A DNA stretch of 36,064 nt from contig CAJXOU010000032.1 in assembly GCA_913057645.1 (NCBI GenBank), positions 1 through 36,064 on the forward strand. Direction: 5' to 3'. The stretch comes from an uncultured Rhodobiaceae bacterium. GTDB lineage: Bacteria > Pseudomonadota > Alphaproteobacteria > Parvibaculales > Parvibaculaceae. Positions within the stretch are counted from its first letter, which is position 1, and each line of letters starts with the position of its first letter. The notes beneath the pieces are model-generated. The model was not told the origin of the DNA. It did not search any database and worked only from the letters and a program-made list of their open reading frames with translations. The position numbers and the translations under genes are program-made. This document shows positions 1-8,215 of this stretch, in pieces.

Positions 1-23
1 CATACCGTATTTGCCGAACGGCA

Positions 24-52
24 CATGGATCCCGGCTTTCGCCGGGATGACA
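24..52 (+). repeat. Short palindromic intergenic repeat, family A
   Basis: This stretch reads catggATCCCGGC-ttt-cGCCGGGATgaca: an 8-bp GC-rich stem with a short loop and conserved flanks. The same unit recurs at 5216-5244 and 6866-6894, and inverted at 6785-6813 and 5136-5180. It lies just past the stop of the helicase gene. Repeats of this kind are common between genes in proteobacterial genomes. No function can be read from the sequence. Confidence 0.75.
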
Positions 53-97
53 TTGTGGTGGTGGAAAATGTTACGTCGATCGCCGGCACCGCCACTC

Positions 98-2428
98 TCA
101 CGCCCGCTCCAGAAAACTGTCGATCACCTTCTTTCGGCCCGCCTTGTCGAAATCGACGGTGAGCTTGTTGCCGTCGATTTCGGCGACATGTCCGTAACCG
201 AATTTCTGGTGGAAGACGCGCTCGCCTTCGCCGTAGCTCGCGGCGGAGGGATCGGAAGTTGCGACGAGTTCGGCATGCGTTTCATAGGCGGGCGGCTTCG
301 TGCGCATGTCCGAATTCGCCTGCGCGCGGCGCCAGCCGGGGCTCGAATAGTCGCTGCCGCGCGCGAAGTCCTGCGCGAAGCGGCTCTGGCTGTAGTTCTG
401 ATAGCTCGCGCCCGCCATTGCCGTTTCCGTCACCTCGACATGATGCTTCGGCAGTTCGTCCACGAAGCGCGACGGGATCGAGCTTTGCCACAGCGCATGG
501 ATGCGGCGGTTCGCTGCGAAGGAAATATAGGCGCGCAATTTGGCCCGCGTGATCCCGACATAGGCGAGGCGGCGCTCTTCCTCCAGCCCCGCGAGGCCGT
601 TCTCGTCCAGCGAGCGCTGGTGCGGGAACAGGCCCTCTTCCCAGCCGGGCAGGAACACCGTGTCGAATTCGAGCCCCTTGGCGCTGTGCAGCGTCATCAG
701 GTTGATCTTGTCGGCGGTGTCGTTCTGCTCGATCTCCATCACGAGCGAGATATGTTCGAGATAGCCGGCAAGGTTCTCGAAATGCTCCATCGAGCGCACG
801 AGTTCCTTGAGGTTTTCGAGCTTGCCGGGCGCGTCCGCCGATTTGTCGTTCTGCCACATCTCGGTATAGCCGGACTCGTCGAGGATGATCTCCGCGAGTT
901 CCGTGTGCGGCATGCCGGGCACCAGCGCGCGCCAGCGTTCCATCATCTCGATGAAACCTGCGAGCGCGCGGCGGGCGGCGGGCTTCAGTTCCTCGCTCGC
1001 GACGAGCATTTTCGAGGCGCGGTAGAGCGATGTGTTCTCCGCCCGCGCGAGCTTGTGGATCGTCTGCACCGCGACATCGCCCATGCCCCGGCGCGGTTTG
1101 TTGACGATGCGCTCGAAGGCGAGATCGTCGTCCGGCTGCGCAACGAGGCGCAGATAGGCGTTGGCATCGCGAATTTCCGCGCGCTCGTAGAAGCGCGGCC
1201 CGCCGACGACGCGGTAGGGAATGCCGAGATTGATGAAACGGTCTTCGAATTCGCGCATCTGGAACGAGGCGCGCACGAGGATCGCCATGTCGCGCAGCAG
1301 GTGATCCTGCCGCTGCAACTGCTCGACTTCTTCCGCGATGGCGCGGGCTTCTTCCTCGCCGTCCCAATAGGAGGCGATCTTGATCTTCTCGCCTTCATTG
1401 TCGTTCGCTTCGGTCCAGAGCGTCTTGCCGAGGCGTTGTTCGTTGGCGGCGATCAGGCCCGAGGCCGCGCCCAGAATATTCGCCGTCGAGCGGTAGTTCC
1501 GTTCGAGGCGGATCACCTTCGCGCCCGGAAAGTCCTTCTCGAAGCGCAGGATGTTGTCGACCTCCGCGCCGCGCCAGCCATAGATCGACTGGTCGTCATC
1601 GCCGACGCAGCAGATGTTCCTGTGCTTCTGCGCCAGCAGCCGCAGCCACAGATATTGCGCGACATTGGTGTCCTGGTACTCGTCGACCAGCATGTACTTG
1701 AAACGCTCCTGCCATTCGGAGAGCACTTCCGGATGCGTCTGGAAGATCGTCAGCACTTCCAGCAGCAGGTCGCCGAAGTCCGCCGCGTTCAGCACCTTCA
1801 GCCGCGCCTGGTAGGCGGCATAGAGTTCGCCGCCCTTGCCGTTCGCGAAGGCCTGCGCCTCGCCGGCGGGGACCTTCTCCGGTGTCAGCCCGCGGTTCTT
1901 CCAGCCGTCGATATGGGACGCAAGCTGGCGCGCCGGCCAGCGCTTCTCGTCGATGCCTTCGGCCTGGATGATCTGCTTCATCAGCCGCTGCTGGTCGTCG
2001 GCGTCGAGAATGGTGAAGTCGGAGCGCAGCCCCGCCAGTTCCGCGTGCCGCCGCAGCATCTTCGCGCCCAGCGCATGGAAGGTGCCGAGCCACTGCATGC
2101 CTTCGACCGCGCCGCCGATCAGCCCGCCGATCCGGTGGTGCATCTCGCGCGCGGCCTTGTTGGTGAAGGTCACCGCGAGGATCTGCCCCGGCCAGGCGCG
2201 CCGCGTGGCGAGGAGATGGGCGAGCCGCGTCGTCAGCACCCGGGTCTTGCCCGTGCCCGCGCCCGCCAGCACCAGCACCGGCCCGTCGAGGCTCTCCACC
2301 GCCTCGCGCTGTTCCGCGTTCAGCCCCTCGAGATAGGGCGCGCGCATGCCCGCTACCGCCTGCTGGCTGATGGAGCGGGCTGTCGTTTCCTCGGGAATGC
2401 TCCCGAGATCGAAGGGATCACTCGTCAT
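98..2428 (-). CDS. uvrD: ATP-dependent DNA helicase UvrD/PcrA (superfamily 1A)
   Basis: This is a 776-residue 3'-5' DNA helicase expected to act in nucleotide excision and mismatch repair and in removing proteins from DNA. The Q-motif LNAEQREAV is at about residues 36-44 and the Walker A motif AGAGTGKT ends near 62 with Lys61. Further on are VDEYQDTN (Walker B), GDDDQSIYGWRGA (motif III) and VGITRAK (motif VI). The C-terminus (KFGYGHVAEIDGNKLTVDFD) looks like the Tudor-like tail of UvrD/PcrA. The frame is open 42 codons further upstream, but the ATG at 2426-2428 has a purine-rich AAAGAG site before it and gives the usual UvrD N-terminus. The gene is divergent from the CLC gene. At 776 residues it is slightly longer than E. 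coli UvrD (720). Assignment to UvrD rather than Rep rests on overall sequence and the tail. Confidence 0.93.
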   Translation of the reverse strand: MTSDPFDLGSIPEETTARSISQQAVAGMRAPYLEGLNAEQREAVESLDGPVLVLAGAGTGKTRVLTTRLAHLLATRRAWPGQILAVTFTNKAAREMHHRIGGLIGGAVEGMQWLGTFHALGAKMLRRHAELAGLRSDFTILDADDQQRLMKQIIQAEGIDEKRWPARQLASHIDGWKNRGLTPEKVPAGEAQAFANGKGGELYAAYQARLKVLNAADFGDLLLEVLTIFQTHPEVLSEWQERFKYMLVDEYQDTNVAQYLWLRLLAQKHRNICCVGDDDQSIYGWRGAEVDNILRFEKDFPGAKVIRLERNYRSTANILGAASGLIAANEQRLGKTLWTEANDNEGEKIKIASYWDGEEEARAIAEEVEQLQRQDHLLRDMAILVRASFQMREFEDRFINLGIPYRVVGGPRFYERAEIRDANAYLRLVAQPDDDLAFERIVNKPRRGMGDVAVQTIHKLARAENTSLYRASKMLVASEELKPAARRALAGFIEMMERWRALVPGMPHTELAEIILDESGYTEMWQNDKSADAPGKLENLKELVRSMEHFENLAGYLEHISLVMEIEQNDTADKINLMTLHSAKGLEFDTVFLPGWEEGLFPHQRSLDENGLAGLEEERRLAYVGITRAKLRAYISFAANRRIHALWQSSIPSRFVDELPKHHVEVTETAMAGASYQNYSQSRFAQDFARGSDYSSPGWRRAQANSDMRTKPPAYETHAELVATSDPSAASYGEGERVFHQKFGYGHVAEIDGNKLTVDFDKAGRKKVIDSFLERA

Positions 2429-2609
2429 TACTCTTTCTGGACCGTTCCGGCGTGAAGGGCGGGGGCCTCGATGGGGCGAATCCCGTGGGCTCAAGCATAA
2501 CATGGGGAGCGGGGCCCGCCTTGCCCATGCGGCTTGAGCGGTTCCGGGCCCCATGCTAAACAGGTCTCCATGTCTAAGTCATTGTAATTCCTGAAAAAAG
2601 AGGGTGGGC

Positions 2610-4397
2610 GTGAACGGGGCGGCCGATACGCGAGACGACACGCGCGAGGTCAACATGATCGTCCTCTCCGTGCTGGCGCTCGCCGTCGGGCTCGCTACCG
2701 GCATCGGCGCGGTGATCTTCCGCTCCATGCTGGTCGGGCTCCACAATTTCTTCTTTTTCGGCGAGCTCTCCCTCACCCCGACATCGGGTGCGACGGGGCC
2801 CGTCAGTCCGCTGGGCGCGCTCATCATCCTCGTCCCGGTCATCGGCGGCGTCGCCGTCGTCTGGATCACGCGCCGGTTCGCGCCGGAGGCGAAGGGCGGC
2901 GGCATCACCGACGTCATGGATGCGGTCTATCACCGCGAGGGAAAACTCCGTCCCCGCGTCGCCATCGTGAAGACCATCGCGTCGGCGCTTTCCATCGGCT
3001 CGGGCGCGACGGTCGGCCGCGAAGGCCCCATCGTGCAGATCGGCTCGGCCATCGGCTCCGCCGTCGCGCAGTTCTCGCGGCTGCCGTCCTGGCAGCGGAT
3101 CACGTTGCTGGCGGCGGGCGCGTCGGCCGGCATCTCGGCGACCTTCAACACGCCGCTCGGCGCGGTGCTCTTCGCGCTCGAACTGATCTTGCCGGAGGTC
3201 AGTGCGCGCACTTTCCTCCCCGTCGTCATCGCGACCGGCTCCGCCACCTATATCGGCCGCGTCGTCTTCGGTTCGTACCCCGCCTTCGTCCTGCCGCAGA
3301 TGTCGTTCGCGGCCTCGGAAATGGATCACATCTTCAATCTCGGCGCCTTCGTCGTGCTCGGGCTTCTCTCCGGCCTCGTCGCCTGGGGCTTCATCCGCAC
3401 GCTCCTCTTCGCGGGCGAGGTCATGCCGCGCCGCTTCCCGAACGAATATGTCCGCGCGGCGGCAGGCTTCACCGGCATCGGCATCGCGCTCTTCCTGTTC
3501 GCGCATTTCACCGGCCACTACTACATCATCGGCGGCGGCTACGACGCCATCGCCGCCATCCTCGAAGGTCATGTGACGACCTTCGCGCTGCTTGCCGTTC
3601 TCTGCCTTGCGCAGGTGCTCGCGACCTCGCTCTCCATCGGCTCGGGCGCGTCGGGCGGTGTCTTTGCGCCCATGCTCTTCATCGGCGCGGCGCTTGGCGG
3701 CGCCTTCGGTGCCTTTCTGCATCTCGTGGACGAGGGCCACGGCATCGGCATTCCCGATTACGCGATCATCGGCATGGCGGCGGTCGTCGGCGGCGGCACG
3801 GGCGCGGCGATGACCGCCATCACCATGAATTTCGAGATGACGCGCGACTACAACATCATCGTGCCGCTCATCATCGCCGTCGCGATCTCGATCGGCGTGC
3901 GCCGCGGGCTCATGCGCGACAACATCTTCAGTGCGGAACTTGTGCGCCGTGGCCGTCCCGTCCCGAAGGACCGCTATTCCAATCTCTATCTCGTGCGCAG
4001 CGCGCGGGAAGTGATGGACAGCAATATCGCCGTCATGTCGGCGGAACTATCCGTCGCCGACGCCGCGCAATGGGTGACGGAAGCGGGAATGCCGAATTTC
4101 CTCGTGCTGCAGGCGGGCGGGCGCATCCAGGGCGTCGTCTCGCTCGACAGCCGCATCCGCACGCCGGAACTTCTCGGGCGCAAGCCCGAAACCGTCCGCG
4201 ACATGGCGATATCCGATTACATCATCGTGCGCGAGAACAACATCCTCGAGGAAGTCATGCGCCGCCTCGCGCAACGCAACGCCAAGCTCGCCCTCGTCGT
4301 GAAAGACAAACCCGGTGTCCCGCGCCCCGCCGACGTCCTCGGCATCATCGGCAAACCGCAGATCGCGGACGCGATCCTGACGACGCAGATGCGGTGA
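2610..4397 (+). CDS. CLC-family chloride channel/transporter with C-terminal CBS pair
   Basis: This is a 595-residue integral membrane protein of the CLC family, carrying chloride or related anions across the inner membrane. Hydrophobic helices fill about residues 15-440. The motif GREGP near residues 136-140 holds the gating glutamate, and GGVFAPM near 350 is the GxFxP anion-binding motif. The last 130 residues contain two CBS-like halves (from VMDSNIAVM and VRDMAISDY), which usually bind adenine nucleotides. The start is taken as GTG 2610 because AGAGGG ends five bases before it. GTG 2604 and ATG 2655 are in-frame alternatives. The first anion motif is GGGIT instead of GSGIP. The residue equivalent to the internal proton glutamate appears to be leucine, so it may behave as a channel rather than a Cl-/H+ antiporter. 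That last point is inference. Confidence 0.88.
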   Translation: MNGAADTRDDTREVNMIVLSVLALAVGLATGIGAVIFRSMLVGLHNFFFFGELSLTPTSGATGPVSPLGALIILVPVIGGVAVVWITRRFAPEAKGGGITDVMDAVYHREGKLRPRVAIVKTIASALSIGSGATVGREGPIVQIGSAIGSAVAQFSRLPSWQRITLLAAGASAGISATFNTPLGAVLFALELILPEVSARTFLPVVIATGSATYIGRVVFGSYPAFVLPQMSFAASEMDHIFNLGAFVVLGLLSGLVAWGFIRTLLFAGEVMPRRFPNEYVRAAAGFTGIGIALFLFAHFTGHYYIIGGGYDAIAAILEGHVTTFALLAVLCLAQVLATSLSIGSGASGGVFAPMLFIGAALGGAFGAFLHLVDEGHGIGIPDYAIIGMAAVVGGGTGAAMTAITMNFEMTRDYNIIVPLIIAVAISIGVRRGLMRDNIFSAELVRRGRPVPKDRYSNLYLVRSAREVMDSNIAVMSAELSVADAAQWVTEAGMPNFLVLQAGGRIQGVVSLDSRIRTPELLGRKPETVRDMAISDYIIVRENNILEEVMRRLAQRNAKLALVVKDKPGVPRPADVLGIIGKPQIADAILTTQMR

Positions 4398-4418
4398 ATA
4401 TTGTTTCGATGGTTGCTT

Positions 4419-4561
4419 CCCACCCGCCCTTGGGGGCGGGTCGAGAAATTCAAGCTAGCGCAGAATTTCTCGGGGCGGGGGCTGTGCATCGGCGGTTCCC
4501 CCGCCCCGAAATTTGGCGCGCTTCGCTTCCAAATTTCGACCCTCCCCGAGGGGAGGGTGGG
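4419..4561. repeat. Paired intergenic repeat, family B (inverted two-unit element)
   Basis: Between the CLC gene and the thioesterase gene lies a 143-bp inverted repeat made of two related units of about 65 bp facing each other. Each unit has CCCACCC, then a GC hairpin (cCGCCCttgGGGGCGg, or CTCCCCgaGGGGAGg in the other unit). A hairpin built on GAAATT...AATTTC follows, then GGGGCGGGGG. A single unit with the same order is at 36002-36060. The stretch 4398-4583 holds nothing else recognisable. The element could fold into long hairpins in RNA from both flanking genes, which converge on it. Confidence 0.75.
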
Positions 4562-4583
4562 CGGAGAGATAAGACGTTTCCTC

Positions 4584-5075
4584 TTACTTCCGCTTGATCC
4601 CGATAACCCGCCCCGCCTGCTCCGGCTTCGCAAGCCCCGCATGCGCCTTCGTCAGCGCCTCGATCTTCTTCTGCGACGCCTCGGGGAAGGGCGATGCGCG
4701 GCGCGTCTTCATGTCCACGTGAATGCACATCTGCTCGCTCGTTGCGGCGAGGTATCCCTTCTGTGCGTGATACATATGCGCGAAGACGTGGATGCGTTTC
4801 GCGTCCGCGTCGAGCACCTGATAGGTGATGCGCACCTCGTCGCCCTCCAGCAATTCGTCGAGATAGCAGACATGCACCTCCGCCGTGAAGCAGGAGCCCT
4901 CGCCCTGTTTCGTGTAATCCCAGCCGATGCCGAGTTCGTTGAACAGCGTGTCGAGCGACTGGTCGAACAGCACATGGTAATAGGCCATGTTCAGGTGGCC
5001 GTTATAGTCGACCCATTCATGTTCGACGGTGCGCAGCGGACATTCGAAGGGCGCGGCGAGGGCGGTGTCGGTCAT
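4584..5075 (-). CDS. Acyl-CoA thioesterase-like hotdog protein
   Basis: This is a 163-residue single-domain hotdog-fold protein of the 4-hydroxybenzoyl-CoA thioesterase group. These enzymes hydrolyse acyl-CoA thioesters in the cytoplasm. The N-terminal motif EWVDYNGHLNMAYY (about residues 20-33) matches the active-site segment D-x-N-G-H-x-N, with the Asp as the likely catalytic residue. FTAEVHVCYLDELLEGDEV is a typical central strand segment. The start ATG at 5073-5075 has AAGGA a few bases upstream. The gene stands alone on the minus strand, converging on the CLC gene across a family B repeat. The substrate cannot be read from the sequence. Similar proteins occur next to or fused with carnitine-catabolism enzymes, but no such genes are here. 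Confidence 0.82.
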   Translation of the reverse strand: MTDTALAAPFECPLRTVEHEWVDYNGHLNMAYYHVLFDQSLDTLFNELGIGWDYTKQGEGSCFTAEVHVCYLDELLEGDEVRITYQVLDADAKRIHVFAHMYHAQKGYLAATSEQMCIHVDMKTRRASPFPEASQKKIEALTKAHAGLAKPEQAGRVIGIKRK

Positions 5076-5135
5076 GTCGTTCCTTCCCGGTCATTTTTCT
5101 TCGTTCTTCCGACTTTACCCGTCTCCAAAACACGA

Positions 5136-5244
5136 TGTCACCCCGGCCCTCCTTTGAATTCAAGGTGGCCGGGGTCCATGGGCGGACCGGCAATTATGGG
5201 GGCTTGGGCGAGGCACATGGATCCCGGCTTTCGCCGGGATGACA
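5136..5244. repeat. Inverted pair of family A palindromic repeats
   Basis: A diverged copy at 5136-5180 (tgtcaCCCCGGCC...GGCCGGGGtccatg, with a longer insert between the arms) faces a standard copy at 5216-5244. The two copies are inverted relative to each other, so the whole 109-bp block is one large imperfect palindrome. A second pair of the same design is at 6785-6894, on the other side of the flavoprotein gene. Confidence 0.75.
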
Positions 5245-5357
5245 CAGAATGTGGTGAGAGATGGGTTCAATGATGCGAGCCGTTTCCACGGCGAGGTGCG
5301 GTCCCTTACGTGACCTTCTCGTCGTGATAGTCTCTCCTCGCAGGACGGAGGAACCCC

Positions 5358-6749
5358 ATGAGCGAAGCGGCGCGGAAAGAGGGCAGGGAGACGGCGCTGG
5401 CCGAACTCGGCGCGCTGCTCGGCGACCGCTTCACCGTGGCCCAGGCGGTCCGCGAGGCGCATGGCCGCGACGAATCCTGGCATCCGGTCGCGATGCCCGA
5501 TGCCGTCGCCTTCGCCGAGACGACGGAAGAAGTCGCGCAGATCGTCCGCATCTGCGCCGCGCATGGGCTGCCGGTCATTCCCTTCGGCGCGGGCACCTCG
5601 CTCGAAGGCCATGTTTCCGCCGTGCATGGCGGGCTCTCGCTCGACCTCACGCGGATGGACCGCATCGTCGAAGTGAACGCCGACGATCTCGACGTGCGCG
5701 TCGAGGCGGGCGTGACGCGCAAGGCGCTCAACGAGCATCTCCGCGACACCGGTCTCTTCTTCCCCATCGACCCCGGCGCCAACGCGACACTCGGCGGCAT
5801 GGTCGCAACGCGCGCCTCCGGCACCAATGCAGTCCGCTACGGCACCATGCGCGAAAACGTTCTTGCGCTCACCGCCGTCATGGCCGATGGCTCCATCGTT
5901 CATACCGGCACGCGAGCGCGGAAGTCTTCGGCGGGCTACGATCTCACGCGGCTTCTCGTCGGCTCGGAAGGCACGCTCGGCATCGTCACGGAAGTGACGC
6001 TTCGGCTCTACGGCATTCCGGAAGCCGTCCGCTCCGGCGTCGTCCCCTTCGAGAGCATCGAAGGCGCGGTCGATGCCGTCATCGAGACGATCCAGTCGGG
6101 TCTTCCCATCGCGCGCATCGAAATTCTCGATCCCCTGTCCATCCGCGCCTGCAACGCCTATTCGAAACTGACGCTCGCCGAAGTGCCGACCTTGTTCGTC
6201 GAGTTTCACGGCACCGAGGCTTCCGTCGCCGAGCAGGCAGAGCGCTTTGCTGCCATCGCGTCGGAGCATGGTGCGGGCGGCGCGACATGGGCCTCGAAGG
6301 CGGAGGACCGCACGCGTCTCTGGGAAGCGCGGCACAATGCCTATTACGCGGCGCTCGCCTATGCGCCGGGCAAGAAGGGCATGGTGACGGATGTCTGCGT
6401 ACCGATCTCGCGCCTCGCCGAGGCGATTTCCGGCACGCTCGCCGATCTCGAAACCTCTTTCCTCAAGGCGCCCATCGTCGGCCATGTCGGCGACGGCAAT
6501 TTCCACATGCTGCTGCTGATGGACCCCGCCGACCGGAAAGACCTCGCGGAAGCGACCCGCATCCACGACCTCATGGTCGCCCGCGCCCTCGCGCTCGGCG
6601 GCACATGCACCGGCGAACACGGCATCGGCGAAGGCAAGATCAAGTTCCTCGAAACGGAACATGGGCCCGGCGTCGGCGTCATGCGCGCCATCAAGCAGGC
6701 GCTCGACTCGAAGAACATCCTCAACCCGGGGAAGATATTTTCGGCGTGA
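5358..6749 (+). CDS. FAD-linked oxidase, D-lactate dehydrogenase (cytochrome) type
   Basis: This is a 463-residue flavoprotein of the GlcD/LDHD family. These oxidise D-2-hydroxy acids such as D-lactate to 2-oxo acids and pass electrons to cytochrome c or quinones. The PCMH-type FAD-binding domain covers about residues 35-215, with PFGAGTSLEGH near 75-85, the pyrophosphate-contact region DPGANATLGGMVATRASG, and LLVGSEGTLGIVTEVTLR. The C-terminal oxidase domain has VGHVGDGNFHMLLLMD and the conserved GEHGIGEGK near the end. The end (KNILNPGKIF) is complete. An AGGACGGAGGAA site precedes ATG 5358. The gene is alone on its strand and flanked on both sides by inverted pairs of family A repeats. D-lactate is the likeliest substrate, but other 2-hydroxy acids fit equally well. 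Confidence 0.85.
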   Translation: MSEAARKEGRETALAELGALLGDRFTVAQAVREAHGRDESWHPVAMPDAVAFAETTEEVAQIVRICAAHGLPVIPFGAGTSLEGHVSAVHGGLSLDLTRMDRIVEVNADDLDVRVEAGVTRKALNEHLRDTGLFFPIDPGANATLGGMVATRASGTNAVRYGTMRENVLALTAVMADGSIVHTGTRARKSSAGYDLTRLLVGSEGTLGIVTEVTLRLYGIPEAVRSGVVPFESIEGAVDAVIETIQSGLPIARIEILDPLSIRACNAYSKLTLAEVPTLFVEFHGTEASVAEQAERFAAIASEHGAGGATWASKAEDRTRLWEARHNAYYAALAYAPGKKGMVTDVCVPISRLAEAISGTLADLETSFLKAPIVGHVGDGNFHMLLLMDPADRKDLAEATRIHDLMVARALALGGTCTGEHGIGEGKIKFLETEHGPGVGVMRAIKQALDSKNILNPGKIFSA

Positions 6750-6784
6750 CCGTCCATATACTCCGTATAAAGAATAATAGAAAG

Positions 6785-6894
6785 TGTCGCCCCGGCGAAA
6801 GCCGGGGTCCATGAGCCTGTCGCCGGAGGACGGAGCGGAGAGGTTCACTGGATTTGGAACCCATCCATGGATCCCGGCTTTCGCCGGGATGACA
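6785..6894. repeat. Inverted pair of family A palindromic repeats
   Basis: A copy at 6785-6813 (tgtcgCCCCGGCgaaaGCCGGGGtccatg) faces an opposite copy at 6866-6894 (catggATCCCGGCtttcGCCGGGATgaca), with about 50 bp between them. The spacer is unlike the one in the 5136-5244 pair, so the repeats, not the spacer, are what is conserved. Confidence 0.75.
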
Positions 6895-7074
6895 CGCGAT
6901 TTTCCGAGAATCAGCCCCAAAACCGGGGATAAATAATTTTGTGGACGCCTGGCGAGCATCCCGCTCGACGCTTTCGCACCGGGGATAACCACCCGCAAAA
7001 TCATTTGTAACGTTTCAATGACAGTTCGATGACGGTCGGCCCGATTTATCCCCTCTTCCCGCTTTTCAGGTACC
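6895..7074. other. Gene-free stretch between convergent genes
   Basis: I see no reading frame with a ribosome binding site here. The octamer GGGGATAA occurs at 6925-6932 and 6981-6988, and in reverse orientation at 7046-7053. One short AT-rich patch (aaataatttt) lies beside the first copy. No clear terminator hairpin with a T run is visible for either flanking gene. Confidence 0.5.
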
Positions 7075-8211
7075 CTAATCGAGCGTCTGACGGTACCGGT
7101 TGAGAGAGATAATCGACACCGCCGTCAGGAAGGCGAGGAGGGCGAGAAGGTCCGGTGCGATCTCCGTCATGCCGTTTCCTTTCAGCAGAATGCCGCGCAC
7201 GATCCGGAGAAAGTGCGTAAGCGGAAGAACTTCGCCGATCCACTGCGCCCATACCGGCATGCCGCGAAACGGAAACATGAATCCGGAAAGCAGGATCGAC
7301 GGCAGGAAGAAGAAGATCGTCATCTGCACCGCCTGCAACTGATTGCGCGCCAGCGTCGAGAACGTGAAGCCGACGGCGAGGTTCGCGGCGACGAAGAAGA
7401 AAAGCACGAACGAAAGAAGGCCGAGGCTTCCCGTCATCGGCACTTCGAAGAGCCAGTAGGCGGCGGCGAGCACGACGGCCGTCTGGATGTAACCGATGAT
7501 GATGTAGGGCAGGATTTTTCCGAGCATCACCTCGAAGGGGCGCACGGGCATCGTCAGCAGGTTTTCCATCGTGCCGCGCTCCGTCTCGCGCGTCATCGCA
7601 AGTGCCGTAAAGATGATCATGGTCATCGTCAGAATGACGCCGATGAGACCAGGCACGATGTTGAGTTCGGTACGGCCTTCCGCGTTGTAGCGCCGATGAA
7701 CAATGAGGTTCACGGGATCGGGCCGCGGTTTCAGCGTCGCGAGGGGTCCTTCGAAGTCGCGGTTCAGCACCTGTGCTGCCAGCAGCTGAATGCCGTTAAC
7801 GGCGTTTCCGGTTGCGGCGGGGTCCGTGGCGTCGGCATCGAGGAGCAGCTCAGGGCGCTGCCCGCGTTGCAGCTCGCGGCTGAAGTCCGGCGGTATCTGC
7901 AGCACGAACTGCACCTCGCCCGTGCGGATGAGATCGTCCGCTTCTTCCGCCGTTTCGGGCAGGGCGACGACATCGAAATAGTCGGAGTTCTCCATTCCCT
8001 TCACGATGCTGCGCGTGAACACGGAATGATCCTGCGCAAAGATCGCGGTCGGCAGGTGCTTCGGATCGGAGTTGATGGCGTAGCCGAAGAGCACGAGCTG
8101 CATGACGGGCACGCCGATCATCATGGCGAAGGTCAGCCGGTCGCGCCGCATCTGGATGAATTCCTTGCGGATCATCGCGCCGAGCCGGAAAAGCGAGAAG
8201 CGCGCTGTCAT
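7075..8211 (-). CDS. ABC-2 type transporter permease
   Basis: This is a 378-residue membrane subunit of an ABC-2 exporter, related to the YbhS/YbhR/YhhJ permeases of E. coli. One helix at about residues 27-46 (TFAMMIGVPVMQLVLFGYAI) is followed by a large extracytoplasmic segment of about 130 residues. Five further hydrophobic helices follow from about residue 180 to the end. MTRETERGTMENLLTMPVRP is the conserved cytoplasmic loop of this family. The start lies 4 bp after the stop of the ATPase gene, so the two are translated together. It is the last gene of the TetR-HlyD-ATPase-permease operon. E. coli systems of this type have two permeases. Only one is present, so it may work as a homodimer. 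The substrate is unknown; drugs or other amphipathic molecules are likely. Confidence 0.9.
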   Translation of the reverse strand: MTARFSLFRLGAMIRKEFIQMRRDRLTFAMMIGVPVMQLVLFGYAINSDPKHLPTAIFAQDHSVFTRSIVKGMENSDYFDVVALPETAEEADDLIRTGEVQFVLQIPPDFSRELQRGQRPELLLDADATDPAATGNAVNGIQLLAAQVLNRDFEGPLATLKPRPDPVNLIVHRRYNAEGRTELNIVPGLIGVILTMTMIIFTALAMTRETERGTMENLLTMPVRPFEVMLGKILPYIIIGYIQTAVVLAAAYWLFEVPMTGSLGLLSFVLFFFVAANLAVGFTFSTLARNQLQAVQMTIFFFLPSILLSGFMFPFRGMPVWAQWIGEVLPLTHFLRIVRGILLKGNGMTEIAPDLLALLAFLTAVSIISLNRYRQTLD

Positions 8212-8215
8212 GGCG

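Noticed and set aside
11-2455. Long open frame on the plus strand opposite the helicase gene
   Set aside because: It is antisense to a clearly conserved UvrD gene. Its translation is Arg/Ala/Asp-rich without motifs, as expected for the mirror frame of GC-rich coding DNA.
2574-3740. 388-residue minus-strand frame opposite the CLC gene
   Set aside because: The product is highly charged, with no hydrophobic core or motif, and antisense to clear membrane helices.
4399-5273. 290-residue plus-strand frame across the repeat and the thioesterase gene
   Set aside because: It is antisense to a conserved hotdog protein, and its first part translates the family B repeat.
5160-7004. 614-residue minus-strand frame opposite the FAD-linked oxidase
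   Set aside because: It spans both repeat pairs and translates the repeats themselves (IPAKAGIH-like segments). The oxidase on the other strand has all family motifs.
6922-7053. Possible replication origin, because GGGGATAA resembles part of a DnaA box
   Set aside because: TTATCCCCG differs from TTATCCACA at two of nine positions. There is no AT-rich unwinding region of any size, and no dnaA, hemE, parA or gidA neighbour.
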